Shown piece by piece: positions 1 through 8,523 of a stretch of 24,223 bases of DNA. The translations under genes and the position numbers were made by a program. Location: the NCBI GenBank assembly GCA_964429355.1, contig CAYSCH010000108.1, positions 1 through 24,223 of the forward strand. Direction: 5' to 3'. How positions within the stretch are numbered: position 1 is the first letter of the stretch; the number at the start of each line of letters is the position of its first letter. A model generated the notes under the pieces. It had not been told where the DNA came from, did not search any database, and saw only the letters and a program-made list of their open reading frames with translations. Source of the DNA: JAAYAY01 sp964429355. GTDB lineage: Bacteria > Planctomycetota > Planctomycetia > Pirellulales > Thermoguttaceae.

Positions 1-3000
1 CCCCAGCGGCAAGAACTGATCCTGGACCGCAGTCGGCTTTTCCCACAACGACTTGCCCCCAAAATCAAACGCGTAGACCTTGGCAGCGCCGATTGGACGG
101 GCCTTCAGGCCGACCACCTCCCCCACGGGCCGTTTTGGATCACGCCGGATCAGGCTGTTATTGGCAATCACGATGTACCGGTCCCGGCGCCGAAGGACCA
201 CCACGTCCGTCAGGGGTTGCTCCAATTCGAGTTGAGTGTCGACGATCGAGCGACCGTCGACCAGACCGATCAACCGAAACTTGCCATCCGGACTGAATAC
301 AGCGATCGCTTCGCCATCGACCATCTGCTGCTTCGCGTCGCGAGGAAACTCGTACGGTCCCCAAACGATGCGCTCTGCTCCGGATCGCAAAGGATCGATC
401 ATCGTGAGGAGAAATTCCGGTTCGTGCCCTTCCTCGCGTTCGTGCTGCTCCCAGCACAGAATCCGGCGTCCGACGGTCGTCAACCGCTGCTCTTCGGGCG
501 GAATCGTGCAAGACTCCAGTTCGGCGCCATCGCTGGATCGGAACACGCGTGCCGTGGTCGATTGGCGGGACACTACCAGTACGTAGCGATCGTCACCGAA
601 AATCGTGCTCTGGGTGGCAAGTCCGCCGCGTCTCCAGAGCATTTGTCCGGTTGCCGGGTCCAATGCGGTGCAGACCCTTGAACGCTTGATGCACACCAGG
701 CTCTCCCCCAGCGTGAACCCGGAACTCGAGGCGAAACCCGCCAATCCGATCGGCACGACTCCCCCGTTCCACACCGGCCTGTTTCCAAGGCCATGCTGGA
801 AGAGATAGCGTTGCGACGCCGACCCCACCGCTTCTTCGACCATTTCCGTCCAGGCGATGGCCGGGGTCCCGTCGTCCTTGGTTCTGAGCGTATCGAGAGC
901 CATGACCTGGTTGCCCAACGACAAGATCAGCAGATGCCCACAGGTTCCGACGGGCATCATGCCGCGACCCGCGGCAAGTTGCCCCAGCTCTCCAACTTCT
1001 CCGAGGGGAAATCGCCATTGGGTCTGGCCGAGACCGTTCTTCGCTGCAATATGTTGCGGCTGAAGCTCGATCGCCAGGTCTTCGAAGAACAGCCCATTCC
1101 GGTTCTGGAAGGGCATGAGCCCCCGGACATAGCTCATCAGAACGCTACCCTGCTCCGTCGGCTTCACGGCAGTCTTCACGTGACCGCGAGGCCAATCGGC
1201 CGGTTGGCGAACTTGACGAACCGCCTCATGCCTCTCGGTGAACTCAGTCGCCCATTGGCGCCCGTCGAGACCTTCCGGGAAAGGCACATCCGCCCAACGC
1301 TTCTCGATCCCAGCCAGTAGTGAGGCGGCATCGGAGACCCGCCCTGCATCGAGCAGCATCGTGGTCCACCGTGCAAGCCGCTGCCCTCGAACGTCCCCCC
1401 CCGAGGACTCGATTTCGCCACGCATTGCCAGCTCCGCCTCGGACAAGCGCCCGGACTCGACCAGCCGTTCGATCCATGCGGTCTTGTAGTCAGCCGTTCC
1501 GGGAAGTCCGTCGAAACATCTTAGCACACGACCATCATCCGTCTTTCCGGCAAGCTGGGCGCCGCCAAGGGCTTCCTCCGACCACCGAACCAGCCTGTTG
1601 CGGACATCCTCGGGAGCCGACTCATAGAGGCGGTGGAGTCGCGTCTGAATCCAGCGATCCTCTCGCACCCAGTAGTCTTCTTCTGCCTCCACGACACCGT
1701 TCTGCTCAACCGCCAGATCAACCAGAGCGCGATACTCACCGAGGGCGCGATCGTACTGGCCAGCCGCATCCCATCCAACCGCCATCAAGCGGTGAAGGGT
1801 GGCACGTTCGTCGGGCGTTTCCAGGAGCGTCTCGATCTCGTCTCGAAAAGCCTGGTATCGAGCGAATTCCTTCTCCAGGCCGTCGAACATCGCCTGGCGC
1901 AGAAGCGAACGCGCATGAGGCGACTGGCCGGACCGGAGCGATTGTCGCAGGCAGTCGACCGCGTCGTCGAGCTTTCCGTCGTCCCAGAGGATCTCTCCCC
2001 GGAGAGCCAGGGCGCGCGGATCTTCGGGCCGGGCAGCCAGAAGCCCGTCCACCTCCGCACGAAGCGTTTCGAGTTGGTCGTAGGACTCGATGCCGTCGGC
2101 CCGTTGCGAGAGGATCTTGCCGTCGTGGCATACGAGATTCCCCAAGCTGCGGCGGTTGCGAGATCGGATGACCTGTTCGACTTGCCCGGTTGCCAGACGG
2201 ACGGCCATCAGCTTACCGGAGGTCAACGGAAGGTAGTAAACCTCTCCGTCGCTATAGCCTTGCCCGGTCGGTTCCGACCCCGGAGGGCAGGCGGCCAGAG
2301 GCGTTTCCCAGGCGGGCTGCCCGTTTTCGAGATTCAGGGCGGTGAGTCCCTTTCGGGCAGCAACCACGAGCTTTCCCTCCGCCATTGCTGCAACGAAGAG
2401 CTTATCTTCGCGAGGAACGCGCCAGAGGAGCCTGCCGTCGCGGAGGTTCAGGCAGTGCAGTTGATCGGAATCGGGCGGCGTACACAATACCCGTCCGTCG
2501 GCCACGACTGCAGACGAATCCGTCCAGCGATTCTCCGGATTGGCAGTCCGGTTCCGCATCGCCCGGAAGCGATTCGGCACTTCCAGATCCGCGGGTACGA
2601 CATCCGCGTAGCTGTATCCCCACAAGAGCGATCGCGTGGTGAGATCCAGGGCAACGACGGAACGGTTCGACGTCGGGCAGATTAGAATGCCGTCACCGTA
2701 CGACGGCGACACCCCCGAAACGCGGCGCAACAGGTCGTGGAAGATGCTCTGGTCGACCACCGCCAATTGTTGTTGCCAGAGCAACTCCCCGCTCTCGGCC
2801 TTGAGCGCCAAAAGGCGAATCTCCCCATCGATCTCGGCCAGCACATAGAGATCGCCGAGCAAAGGCAGGGGCGGCCCGAGAAAGAACGCACCTGCCAGCG
2901 GAAGGGGATTCTCCGAGTGCGGTCCGCCGAGTTCCCAGCGGAGTTTTCCCTCAGAACGGATTTCGAAAGCTGCCAAGCGGTTGTTCGTTGTCCGCAGATT

Positions 3001-4410
3001 TGTTTGCGGTCCCCGATTTCCCGCGATCATGAAGGCTGCCGAGTAAATGGCATCCGTCGGCAAGGGCAGATCCTCCACCGCAAATACCAGCCGGCCGTCG
3101 CTCGACAGCGTTCCAAACGTCTGGTCCCCCCACAACCGTAACCGCAATCCCGAATCAACATCCGGTAGCGGACTGGTGTACCCGTCCGGCGGCGGATTCA
3201 ACGCGGCTTCGAGGGGATCGACAACCGGTACTTCCCAAAGTCGTTTCCCGGTCTGGAAATCGACGGCAAGCAGGTTGGTCGTCGTTCGCGTCAAAACGAC
3301 ATTGTCGACCACGAGGGGATACACGCCTGGACAGAGCGGCGTCTGGCGATCTTCCTGCTGTCGTTCAAGCTGATCGATTACGGCTTCGACCGCGGGGTGC
3401 TCAGTGCTGCGAACGTACCAGCGACTGTTCAACAGGGGACGTCCTCCCGAACTGACCGCCATCCGCTGCGGAGAACCGCCGTGCATTGTCCAGTCGCTCG
3501 GACTGGCGGAAGCGTCCGAAATGTCCGGCCCCAAGGCGGTCTTCAACCACTGGACCGGGTCGACTCCTGCGGCGAACAGCGGCACCTGGCGACCTTCGAT
3601 CATCACGGTACGGTCGGCGTATCGGTCTCGCAGCGACTCGAGCGCCTCGCGTGCATCCTCCGGCATGCCGGCATCCAGCCAATTCCGCGCCATGGCCAGG
3701 CTCAGCGCAGGTTCGAACCGTTCGGAACTCGTGGCCTCATCGCGGAGTCGCCGCAGGGTCAGCGCCGCCACCAACGGCCGGCCGTGGTCCAGATGATGGA
3801 GACCGAGGAGAAAACTCGCCTCATAACCGGCGTCGGTGTGAAAAAACCGCCGAGCCACCTCGGCAACCATGGAGATATTGCCGGTTTCCACGGCGCTCTC
3901 CAGGGTGGAACGTGCCAAGGCGCCAAACTGCAGTTCGTAGGACTGGCGGCCGCCAGGAGGGAGCGTTCCCAACAACCGCCGTGCCTCCGACTTGATGCTC
4001 TGGTGAACGGATGTCTCCGCATCGGGCTTGAAGAAGAAATCCTCATTTCCACTCAAGATCCGGTCCAAGCACTGGACCGCCTCGGCATAGCGGCCGTCGC
4101 TGAGTAACTGCTCCGTCCGTTCCAGCAAGAGCACGATGCTGCGTTTTGCCGGCATGAAAATCGGATCGGCGGGCTCAGGCGCCACGGCTTGGGGCGTCGC
4201 AGGCGCAAGCTGTCCGAAGCAGGCCTGCCCGGAGTTCCCGCCAAGAACGGCAAGAGAACAGAGTCCGGCTAAGAGACCTGCGAGACGTCCACGTCCCTGG
4301 CTCCCACGGGAGGTCAATCCGAGGTTCGGTTTGTCAGCAAGCAACTCTTCCGCCAAGCGACAACCCTGCCTTCCTTGCTCATGGATATCCACAGTTCCGC
4401 CATCGTACAT
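1..4410 (-). CDS. Large exported TPR + PQQ-type beta-propeller protein, partial (C-terminus off the left edge)
   Basis: The minus frame stays open from the left edge to an ATG at 4408-4410, giving about 1470 residues without a stop. The N-terminus has a basic stretch followed by a hydrophobic run (LAGLLAGLCSLAVLGG, about residues 44-60), which looks like a signal peptide. Next come helical TPR-like repeats (for example LLSDGRYAEAVQCLDRIL), then many propeller-type blades with signatures such as LLAVDFQTGKRLWEV, LTALNLENGQPAWE and VCTALDPATGQMLWRR. A second helical TPR-like block lies between two propeller regions. This architecture suits an extracytoplasmic scaffold or sensor; no enzymatic motif was seen. 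The start is uncertain: an in-frame ATG at 4462-4464 and a TTG at 4315-4317 are alternatives, and the TTG would place the signal peptide nearest the N-terminus. None has a good Shine-Dalgarno. The gene is divergent from the HU gene. The class is confident, the function is not known. Confidence 0.85.
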   Translation of the reverse strand, partial: MYDGGTVDIHEQGRQGCRLAEELLADKPNLGLTSRGSQGRGRLAGLLAGLCSLAVLGGNSGQACFGQLAPATPQAVAPEPADPIFMPAKRSIVLLLERTEQLLSDGRYAEAVQCLDRILSGNEDFFFKPDAETSVHQSIKSEARRLLGTLPPGGRQSYELQFGALARSTLESAVETGNISMVAEVARRFFHTDAGYEASFLLGLHHLDHGRPLVAALTLRRLRDEATSSERFEPALSLAMARNWLDAGMPEDAREALESLRDRYADRTVMIEGRQVPLFAAGVDPVQWLKTALGPDISDASASPSDWTMHGGSPQRMAVSSGGRPLLNSRWYVRSTEHPAVEAVIDQLERQQEDRQTPLCPGVYPLVVDNVVLTRTTTNLLAVDFQTGKRLWEVPVVDPLEAALNPPPDGYTSPLPDVDSGLRLRLWGDQTFGTLSSDGRLVFAVEDLPLPTDAIYSAAFMIAGNRGPQTNLRTTNNRLAAFEIRSEGKLRWELGGPHSENPLPLAGAFFLGPPLPLLGDLYVLAEIDGEIRLLALKAESGELLWQQQLAVVDQSIFHDLLRRVSGVSPSYGDGILICPTSNRSVVALDLTTRSLLWGYSYADVVPADLEVPNRFRAMRNRTANPENRWTDSSAVVADGRVLCTPPDSDQLHCLNLRDGRLLWRVPREDKLFVAAMAEGKLVVAARKGLTALNLENGQPAWETPLAACPPGSEPTGQGYSDGEVYYLPLTSGKLMAVRLATGQVEQVIRSRNRRSLGNLVCHDGKILSQRADGIESYDQLETLRAEVDGLLAARPEDPRALALRGEILWDDGKLDDAVDCLRQSLRSGQSPHARSLLRQAMFDGLEKEFARYQAFRDEIETLLETPDERATLHRLMAVGWDAAGQYDRALGEYRALVDLAVEQNGVVEAEEDYWVREDRWIQTRLHRLYESAPEDVRNRLVRWSEEALGGAQLAGKTDDGRVLRCFDGLPGTADYKTAWIERLVESGRLSEAELAMRGEIESSGGDVRGQRLARWTTMLLDAGRVSDAASLLAGIEKRWADVPFPEGLDGRQWATEFTERHEAVRQVRQPADWPRGHVKTAVKPTEQGSVLMSYVRGLMPFQNRNGLFFEDLAIELQPQHIAAKNGLGQTQWRFPLGEVGELGQLAAGRGMMPVGTCGHLLILSLGNQVMALDTLRTKDDGTPAIAWTEMVEEAVGSASQRYLFQHGLGNRPVWNGGVVPIGLAGFASSSGFTLGESLVCIKRSRVCTALDPATGQMLWRRGGLATQSTIFGDDRYVLVVSRQSTTARVFRSSDGAELESCTIPPEEQRLTTVGRRILCWEQHEREEGHEPEFLLTMIDPLRSGAERIVWGPYEFPRDAKQQMVDGEAIAVFSPDGKFRLIGLVDGRSIVDTQLELEQPLTDVVVLRRRDRYIVIANNSLIRRDPKRPVGEVVGLKARPIGAAKVYAFDFGGKSLWEKPTAVQDQFLPLG

Positions 4411-4596
4411 GAAATCCCGCCACCGAATCCTGGAGCCGACAACAGGATCACCGACACTGCCCATCGATGCTCGTGGGAGACCTCCAGGTTCGGCTACAAA
4501 CTCTTAGTTGCCTCCAAGAGGACAATCGTTCAATTCCGCTCGAGAATCGCCGGCCCGACAATCGAGAGAAATGTGCGTAAATATTTGCTACTACAA

Positions 4597-4625
4597 ATCT
4601 TAGATAATGCGCACCAAGTTGGCAA
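4597..4625 (-). promoter_or_regulatory. Candidate sigma70-type promoter of the large PQQ gene
   Basis: Read on the minus strand, TTGCCA (4620-4625, 5/6 to consensus) is followed after 17 nt by TAAGAT (4597-4602, 4/6). The spacing is ideal and the site lies in the locally AT-rich part of the divergent gap. Transcription would start near 4590, leaving a leader of about 130-180 nt. It was found by eye only. Confidence 0.4.
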
Positions 4626-4951
4626 GAAGAAACAGGCATCCGTGCCCGCGTCGGCCGGTTCGTTTGGCCGGAACACCCGCAAAAGCGGCCCTGGCGTACT
4701 TCGCGAGACGTGTCCAAGTTATGAATTCTATAGTGCTGGCGGACAAGATCTACGACAAACATTCTGTCGCATCAAGCGATGGCGCGCAACTCTCCATGGT
4801 GATAGCTTTCCTACTTCCGTCGCCCTTGGATTCTCAGGGTCAAACGGCATTCGAGAGCGCAAGACTCGCAAAAAATGCTGGAAATCAGGGGAAACGAGAA
4901 GAGTGGACCCCGTTTTTTGCCGATTTTTTCAGGGTTTTCGCCGTTTTCATC

Positions 4952-4979
4952 TTGAAATTTCGAGAAAACGGGCTCTAAT
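4952..4979 (+). promoter_or_regulatory. Candidate sigma70-type promoter of the HU gene
   Basis: TTGAAA (4952-4957, 5/6) is separated by 16 nt from TCTAAT (4974-4979, 5/6). This predicts a start near 4986 and a leader of about 60 nt before the HU start codon. A short inverted repeat lies exactly at the predicted start. Confidence 0.5.
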
Positions 4980-4982
4980 CAT

Positions 4983-5004
4983 CCCGTCGACTGCATAGGA
5001 CGGG
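4983..5004. repeat. Inverted repeat at the predicted HU transcription start
   Basis: CCCGTC (4983-4988) and GACGGG (4999-5004) form a perfect 6-bp inverted repeat around a 10-nt centre. It could be an operator half-site pair or a 5' hairpin in the HU mRNA. It is short enough to be chance. Confidence 0.3.
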
Positions 5005-5046
5005 CGACACTGGTACTTCTATGAACCTTGCAAGGAGGGTTTCATC

Positions 5047-5373
5047 ATGCCGAAGGCTGCTAAAAAGCCACCCACCAAGACCCAGATCATGGCCACGATT
5101 GCGGAGACGACTGGGCTGAACAAGAAAGACGTGGCCGCCGTTTTTGAAGCTCTGGAAGCCGAAGTCAAGAAGAACCTCGGAAATCGCGGTGCCGGGTCCT
5201 TCACGATCCCTGGCCTGTTGAAGATCGTCAAGCAGAGAGTGCCGGCCAAGCCGGCCCGCAAGAACGTCCCCGATCCGTTCAATCCGGGTCAACTCCGGGA
5301 CTACCCGGCCAAGCCGGCCTGCAACAAAGTCAAAGTTCGCGCCCTGAAGAATCTCAAGGAAATGGTGGTCTGA
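5047..5373 (+). CDS. HU-family DNA-binding protein (planctomycete variant)
   Basis: This 108-residue basic protein fits the bacterial HU/IHF fold. The helical dimerisation half is visible in TKTQIMATIAETTGLNKKDV and AAVFEALEAEVKKNL (about residues 10-44), followed by the beta-arm region GAGSFTIPGLLKIVKQRVPA. The C-terminal part is rich in Lys, Arg and Pro and carries a FNPGQ turn where E. coli HU has the NPQTG turn. It should bind and bend DNA as a nucleoid-associated protein. The start is firm: AAGGAGG at 5032-5038 sits 8 nt before the ATG, one of the best ribosome binding sites in the window, which suits a highly expressed protein. It is about 15-20 residues longer than typical HU because of the Lys-rich N-terminal extension. 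No convincing terminator follows. Confidence 0.9.
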   Translation: MPKAAKKPPTKTQIMATIAETTGLNKKDVAAVFEALEAEVKKNLGNRGAGSFTIPGLLKIVKQRVPAKPARKNVPDPFNPGQLRDYPAKPACNKVKVRALKNLKEMVV

Positions 5374-5438
5374 TCGGGTTAACTCCCGGCATGAATTTGC
5401 GACATCGACCGGGGCCGCTCGGACGATTCCTTTCGCCA

Positions 5439-6065
5439 TCAGCGATGATGGAGAGGGCCGTCCGAGTGGCCTTCGCTGTTTCTTGTCCCCAACTCTCTCA
5501 GCATCCGGGCGAGCAGCTCCATCGGCAGGCCGACCACGTTGGACTCGCTCCCCTCGACGACATGCACCCAATCGAGATCGTCCTGGAAGCCGAAGGCTCC
5601 GGCCTTCCCTTCCCAGCCGCCGCTCTCGATGTACCTGTCGAGCTTGCTCTCGGAAAGCTGGTCCATCCGCAGCGTGGTGACGTCGACGCGAACAAGCGGC
5701 TCGTTCTCGGCGACGTTCCAGAGACATACGCCACTGAACACGCGATGCATGCGTCCCGACAGGGTTTCGAGCATGGCTCGGGCATGGCCTTCATCCTGCG
5801 GTTTTCCCAGAATCTGACCGTTGCATTCGGCCACGGTGTCGCAGCCCAAGACCAGCCCTCCGGCCAAGCGGCCGGCAACGTCGGCAGCTTTCTGGTAGGC
5901 CAGCCTCGCCACCAACTGGGCGGGATTTTCGCCGCTGCAGAGACCGCATTCCGCCGATTCCGACGGCGCGATCACGGTGAACTGGTAACCGGCTTCCTCC
6001 AACAACTGGCGGCGACGGGGAGAACGGCTGGCGAGAATCAGCAGTGGGCGGAGGTTACGATCCAT
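5439..6065 (-). CDS. maf: Maf-family nucleotide pyrophosphatase (septum formation inhibitor family)
   Basis: This 208-residue protein matches Maf/Ham1-superfamily nucleoside triphosphate pyrophosphatases, which hydrolyse dTTP, UTP or modified pyrimidine nucleotides to monophosphates. The SxRR signature is at residues 13-18 (SRSPRR). The catalytic Asp lies in GCDTVAE (D76), the downstream GKPQDEGHARAML block is present, and so is the family pattern GKAGAFGFQD near residue 155. The frame runs further upstream (to 6188), but the extra 41 residues look non-coding and family members begin just before LILASRSPRR, so the ATG at 6063-6065 was chosen. It lacks a clear Shine-Dalgarno. A weak -10-like TAGAAT lies on the minus strand at 6160-6165. 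The gene is divergent from the pseudouridine synthase. It is cytosolic, and the substrate subclass cannot be told from sequence. Confidence 0.92.
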   Translation of the reverse strand: MDRNLRPLLILASRSPRRRQLLEEAGYQFTVIAPSESAECGLCSGENPAQLVARLAYQKAADVAGRLAGGLVLGCDTVAECNGQILGKPQDEGHARAMLETLSGRMHRVFSGVCLWNVAENEPLVRVDVTTLRMDQLSESKLDRYIESGGWEGKAGAFGFQDDLDWVHVVEGSESNVVGLPMELLARMLRELGTRNSEGHSDGPLHHR

Positions 6066-6253
6066 GGCCGGAGCGATTGCGTCGGGATTGTGGAGCGCAT
6101 TGCAAGAAAGAGACTCTCCATTCTGCCGGCGACTCGCACGTGATAGGATGGTATGTCGTATTCTATCCCACCAGCCGCGGTCACCCAATCGCCAGGGAGT
6201 GACACTCGTGTGGCATCGGCTTCCTCATTCGGCCGAATCGATACAGCATCGCT

Positions 6254-6934
6254 ATGCAGATTCCCGCTCTGGACGTTCTTTACGAAGACAATCATGTTCT
6301 GGCCGTTTCAAAGCCAGCTCGTCTGGCGACCATGGGCGTCGCCGACAGTGAACCATCCCTGCTGAAAGTCGCCAAAGCCTGGATCAAGGATCGCTACGCC
6401 AAGCCGGGCAACGTGTACCTGGGAGTCGTCAGCCGACTCGACGCGCCCGTGACAGGCGTGGTGCTCCTGGCACGAACTTCCAAGGCGGCCGATCGACTGA
6501 CCCGCCAGTTCCGTGCTCGCGAGATCGAGAAGGTCTATTGGGCGATTGCGGAGGGCCTGGTGGAGCCGGCTCAGGGGAGACTGGTCCACTGGCTGATGCC
6601 ACACGGTCGCCATCGCCGGATGCTGATCGTCGGACCGACGATGGAGGGCGCCAAGGAAGCCACCCTGTCGTATCGGCGTCTGCGGCGTCTGGGCGCCCAT
6701 TCGCTTCTCGAAGTGCGTCTCGAAACGGGCCGCAAGCACCAGATACGGATCCAATTGGCCGATTGCGGCCACGCCATTCTTGGGGACCGGAAATACGGCG
6801 CCCACGTGCAGTTTCCCCTGGGCATCGCCTTGCACTCCCGGCGGATCAGCTTTCAACACCCGGTGCGCGACGAACGCATTACGATCGAAGCGCCCGTTCC
6901 CGAAGTCTGGGCAGCCTTCGGTGTTTCGGGTTAG
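6254..6934 (+). CDS. RluA-family RNA pseudouridine synthase
   Basis: This 226-residue protein has the RluA-type catalytic core: LYEDNHVLAVSKPA near the N-terminus, SRLDAPVTGVVLLART at residues 60-75 with catalytic Asp63, ETGRKHQIRIQLA (about 155-167) and GDRKYGA. Such enzymes isomerise uridine to pseudouridine in rRNA or tRNA. There is no S4 domain, so it resembles the short single-domain members. The motif normally reads HRLD and here reads SRLD; the catalytic Asp is kept. The target RNA cannot be predicted. The ATG at 6254 fits the family start but has no Shine-Dalgarno. The 188-nt region shared with maf contains a 12-bp palindrome at 6227-6238 just before the start. After the stop, a GC-rich stem (GGGGC 6937-6941 with GCCCC 6951-6955) has no T-run close enough to call a terminator. 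Confidence 0.92.
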   Translation: MQIPALDVLYEDNHVLAVSKPARLATMGVADSEPSLLKVAKAWIKDRYAKPGNVYLGVVSRLDAPVTGVVLLARTSKAADRLTRQFRAREIEKVYWAIAEGLVEPAQGRLVHWLMPHGRHRRMLIVGPTMEGAKEATLSYRRLRRLGAHSLLEVRLETGRKHQIRIQLADCGHAILGDRKYGAHVQFPLGIALHSRRISFQHPVRDERITIEAPVPEVWAAFGVSG

Positions 6935-7120
6935 TCGGGGCCAGGTGCCAGCCCCAGCCGGCCGCTCCTCCATCCAACCTATGTCCTTTTTTGTTCGCCG
7001 CCGGAGGCAGATGCTTGGCGCGGCGGAAGCCGGCGACGACAATTAGCCGGAGGGGACCGTCACTACGGCGGTCGACGGGTCCGGTGGCAATCGGTGGCCC
7101 GTTCGTGCCGCCCCCTCGAT

Positions 7121-8488
7121 ATGGAGCGATCGAGATTACTGGTGGACGCATCGCATACCTTTCGAAATTCGCCCTTTGTTCTCTGCGCCCTGGCCAGCGG
7201 CCTGGTGAGCCACGATCAGATCGATATCGCTCGAGGCCAGGTGGAACGGGAAGTCCACATCGACGAGCTGGATGAAGACACATTCCAGAAACGCCTGGCT
7301 GCGGTGCTGGTGGAACTCGGCTATCTCAACACCTGGCAGGTAATCCAACTGCAGCAGGGGCGAACCAAGTTCACGTTGGGACTGTACCGGATCGTGGACT
7401 CGATCGGACGGGGAGGCATGGGGCAGGTCTTCAAGGGAGAGCATCCGGTCCTCGGCCGTGAAGTAGCGATCAAGGTGCTCCCACGCGAGAAGTCGACTCC
7501 GGAGGCTGTGGCCAACTTCAACCGGGAAATGAAGACTCTCGCCCGCCTGGATCATCCGAATCTGGTACGGGCCTATGATGCGGGCCGAGACGGCAGCGTC
7601 CACTTCCTCGTCACCGAGTATGTTCCCGGCAAGGACCTGCGAAAGATGGTGCGTGCCCAGGGGCGTCTGGACATGGCGTCGGCCGCCAGCATCATCTCCC
7701 AGGTGGCCGCCGGATTGCAGCATGCCCACGAACAGGGCCTCGTTCACCGTGACGTGAAGCCGGGAAACGTGCTGGTCACTGCCGAGGGGATTGCAAAGCT
7801 CTCCGACCTTGGATTGGCCGGTCCGCTCGAAGGCGACCTGGAGAGCGATCCGCGTTTCGGGAAGATCGCCGGCACGGCCGACTACCTCTCACCCGATCAC
7901 ATCCAGTCGCCCTTCGACCCCAAACCTGCCTGGGACATTTACTCTCTCGGTTGCACACTTTACTACGCCGTGACGGGCAAAGTTCCCTTCCCGTTGCCGA
8001 CCACTCAGGAGAAGGTCCGCGCCCACTGCGATCTTCAGCCCATCGATCCTCGCCGACTCAACAAGGACCTGGACGAATCTTTCGTCGAGGTGATCTGGGA
8101 AATGATGGCGAAAGATCCCGCCCGCCGGATCCACACGGCGAAGGAGGTCATTGCCAGGCTTCGCCCCTGGGTTCCCCGGGAAGACCATGTGCCCGCTCCG
8201 CCGGTCGCGGCGGAATCGCGGGGCGCCGCCGGTGACCCTTTCGGCATGGCCGACACCCGCGTGAGCTTTCTCGACGGACTCGAATCGGCCGGACAGCTCT
8301 CGCAGGTCTCTCAGGCGACGGATCGCGCCGGGGCTGTAAACTTCGAATCCGATTCCACCCTCGAGTTGCGTGCCGCTCTCCAACAGCCTGTCACGGTGCT
8401 GGGGCCCCTGATCCTGTTCGTGGCGGTCCCGTTGGGCATCATGGGCCTGATCGCCGTCGCCTGGAGTGTGTTATCGGCAGTACATTGA
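7121..8488 (+). CDS. Membrane-anchored Ser/Thr protein kinase with planctomycete N-terminal module
   Basis: This 455-residue protein contains a complete Hanks-type kinase domain. The glycine loop GRGGMGQVF is at about 96-104, the ATP lysine in VAIKVL is K118, the catalytic loop HRDVKPGNVLV has D211, the metal motif is DLG (229-231) and the activation segment ends GTADYLSPD. DIYSLGCTLY follows. The first ~85 residues form a helical module ending GYLNTWQVIQLQQGR, which is typical of planctomycete kinases. A hydrophobic segment at about 424-451 would anchor the C-terminus, leaving the kinase in the cytoplasm with almost no extracytoplasmic sensor. The ATG at 7121 was taken; a GTG at 7094 would add nine residues. 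Neither has a Shine-Dalgarno. The gene ends 35 nt from the convergent secreted-protein gene. Its substrate is unknown; the adjacent transport operon is a candidate by position only. Confidence 0.93.
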   Translation: MERSRLLVDASHTFRNSPFVLCALASGLVSHDQIDIARGQVEREVHIDELDEDTFQKRLAAVLVELGYLNTWQVIQLQQGRTKFTLGLYRIVDSIGRGGMGQVFKGEHPVLGREVAIKVLPREKSTPEAVANFNREMKTLARLDHPNLVRAYDAGRDGSVHFLVTEYVPGKDLRKMVRAQGRLDMASAASIISQVAAGLQHAHEQGLVHRDVKPGNVLVTAEGIAKLSDLGLAGPLEGDLESDPRFGKIAGTADYLSPDHIQSPFDPKPAWDIYSLGCTLYYAVTGKVPFPLPTTQEKVRAHCDLQPIDPRRLNKDLDESFVEVIWEMMAKDPARRIHTAKEVIARLRPWVPREDHVPAPPVAAESRGAAGDPFGMADTRVSFLDGLESAGQLSQVSQATDRAGAVNFESDSTLELRAALQQPVTVLGPLILFVAVPLGIMGLIAVAWSVLSAVH

Positions 8489-8523
8489 CCCCAGGAGCGG
8501 CCAGTGAATTTCGCCGAAGCCGG

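Larger units (their letters stand above)
4411..5046. other. Divergent intergenic region between the PQQ gene and the HU gene
   Basis: This 636-nt gap separates two divergent genes. It holds the two candidate promoters, a small inverted repeat and the HU ribosome binding site listed separately. The parts at about 4560-4615 and 4860-4980 are clearly AT-richer than the neighbouring genes. Open frames cross the gap (for example plus 4607-4978), but their translations resemble no family I know and lack ribosome binding sites, so I do not call a gene here. Confidence 0.6.

Noticed and set aside
1633..2685. 350-codon plus-strand ORF inside the first PQQ gene, and many similar ORFs opposite the large genes
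   Set aside because: They are antisense shadows of GC-rich coding sequence; the opposite strand gives clear propeller or TPR sequence.
4375..4998. Plus-strand ORFs of 207 and 123 codons (4375-4998 and 4607-4978) in the gap before HU
   Set aside because: Neither translation looks like a protein family, neither has a ribosome binding site, the first overlaps the PQQ gene start antisense, and both run through the HU promoter.
6937..6955. GC-rich stem after the pseudouridine synthase as a terminator
   Set aside because: The stem is 5 bp with a 9-nt loop and the nearest T-run (about 6986-6992) is more than 25 nt away.
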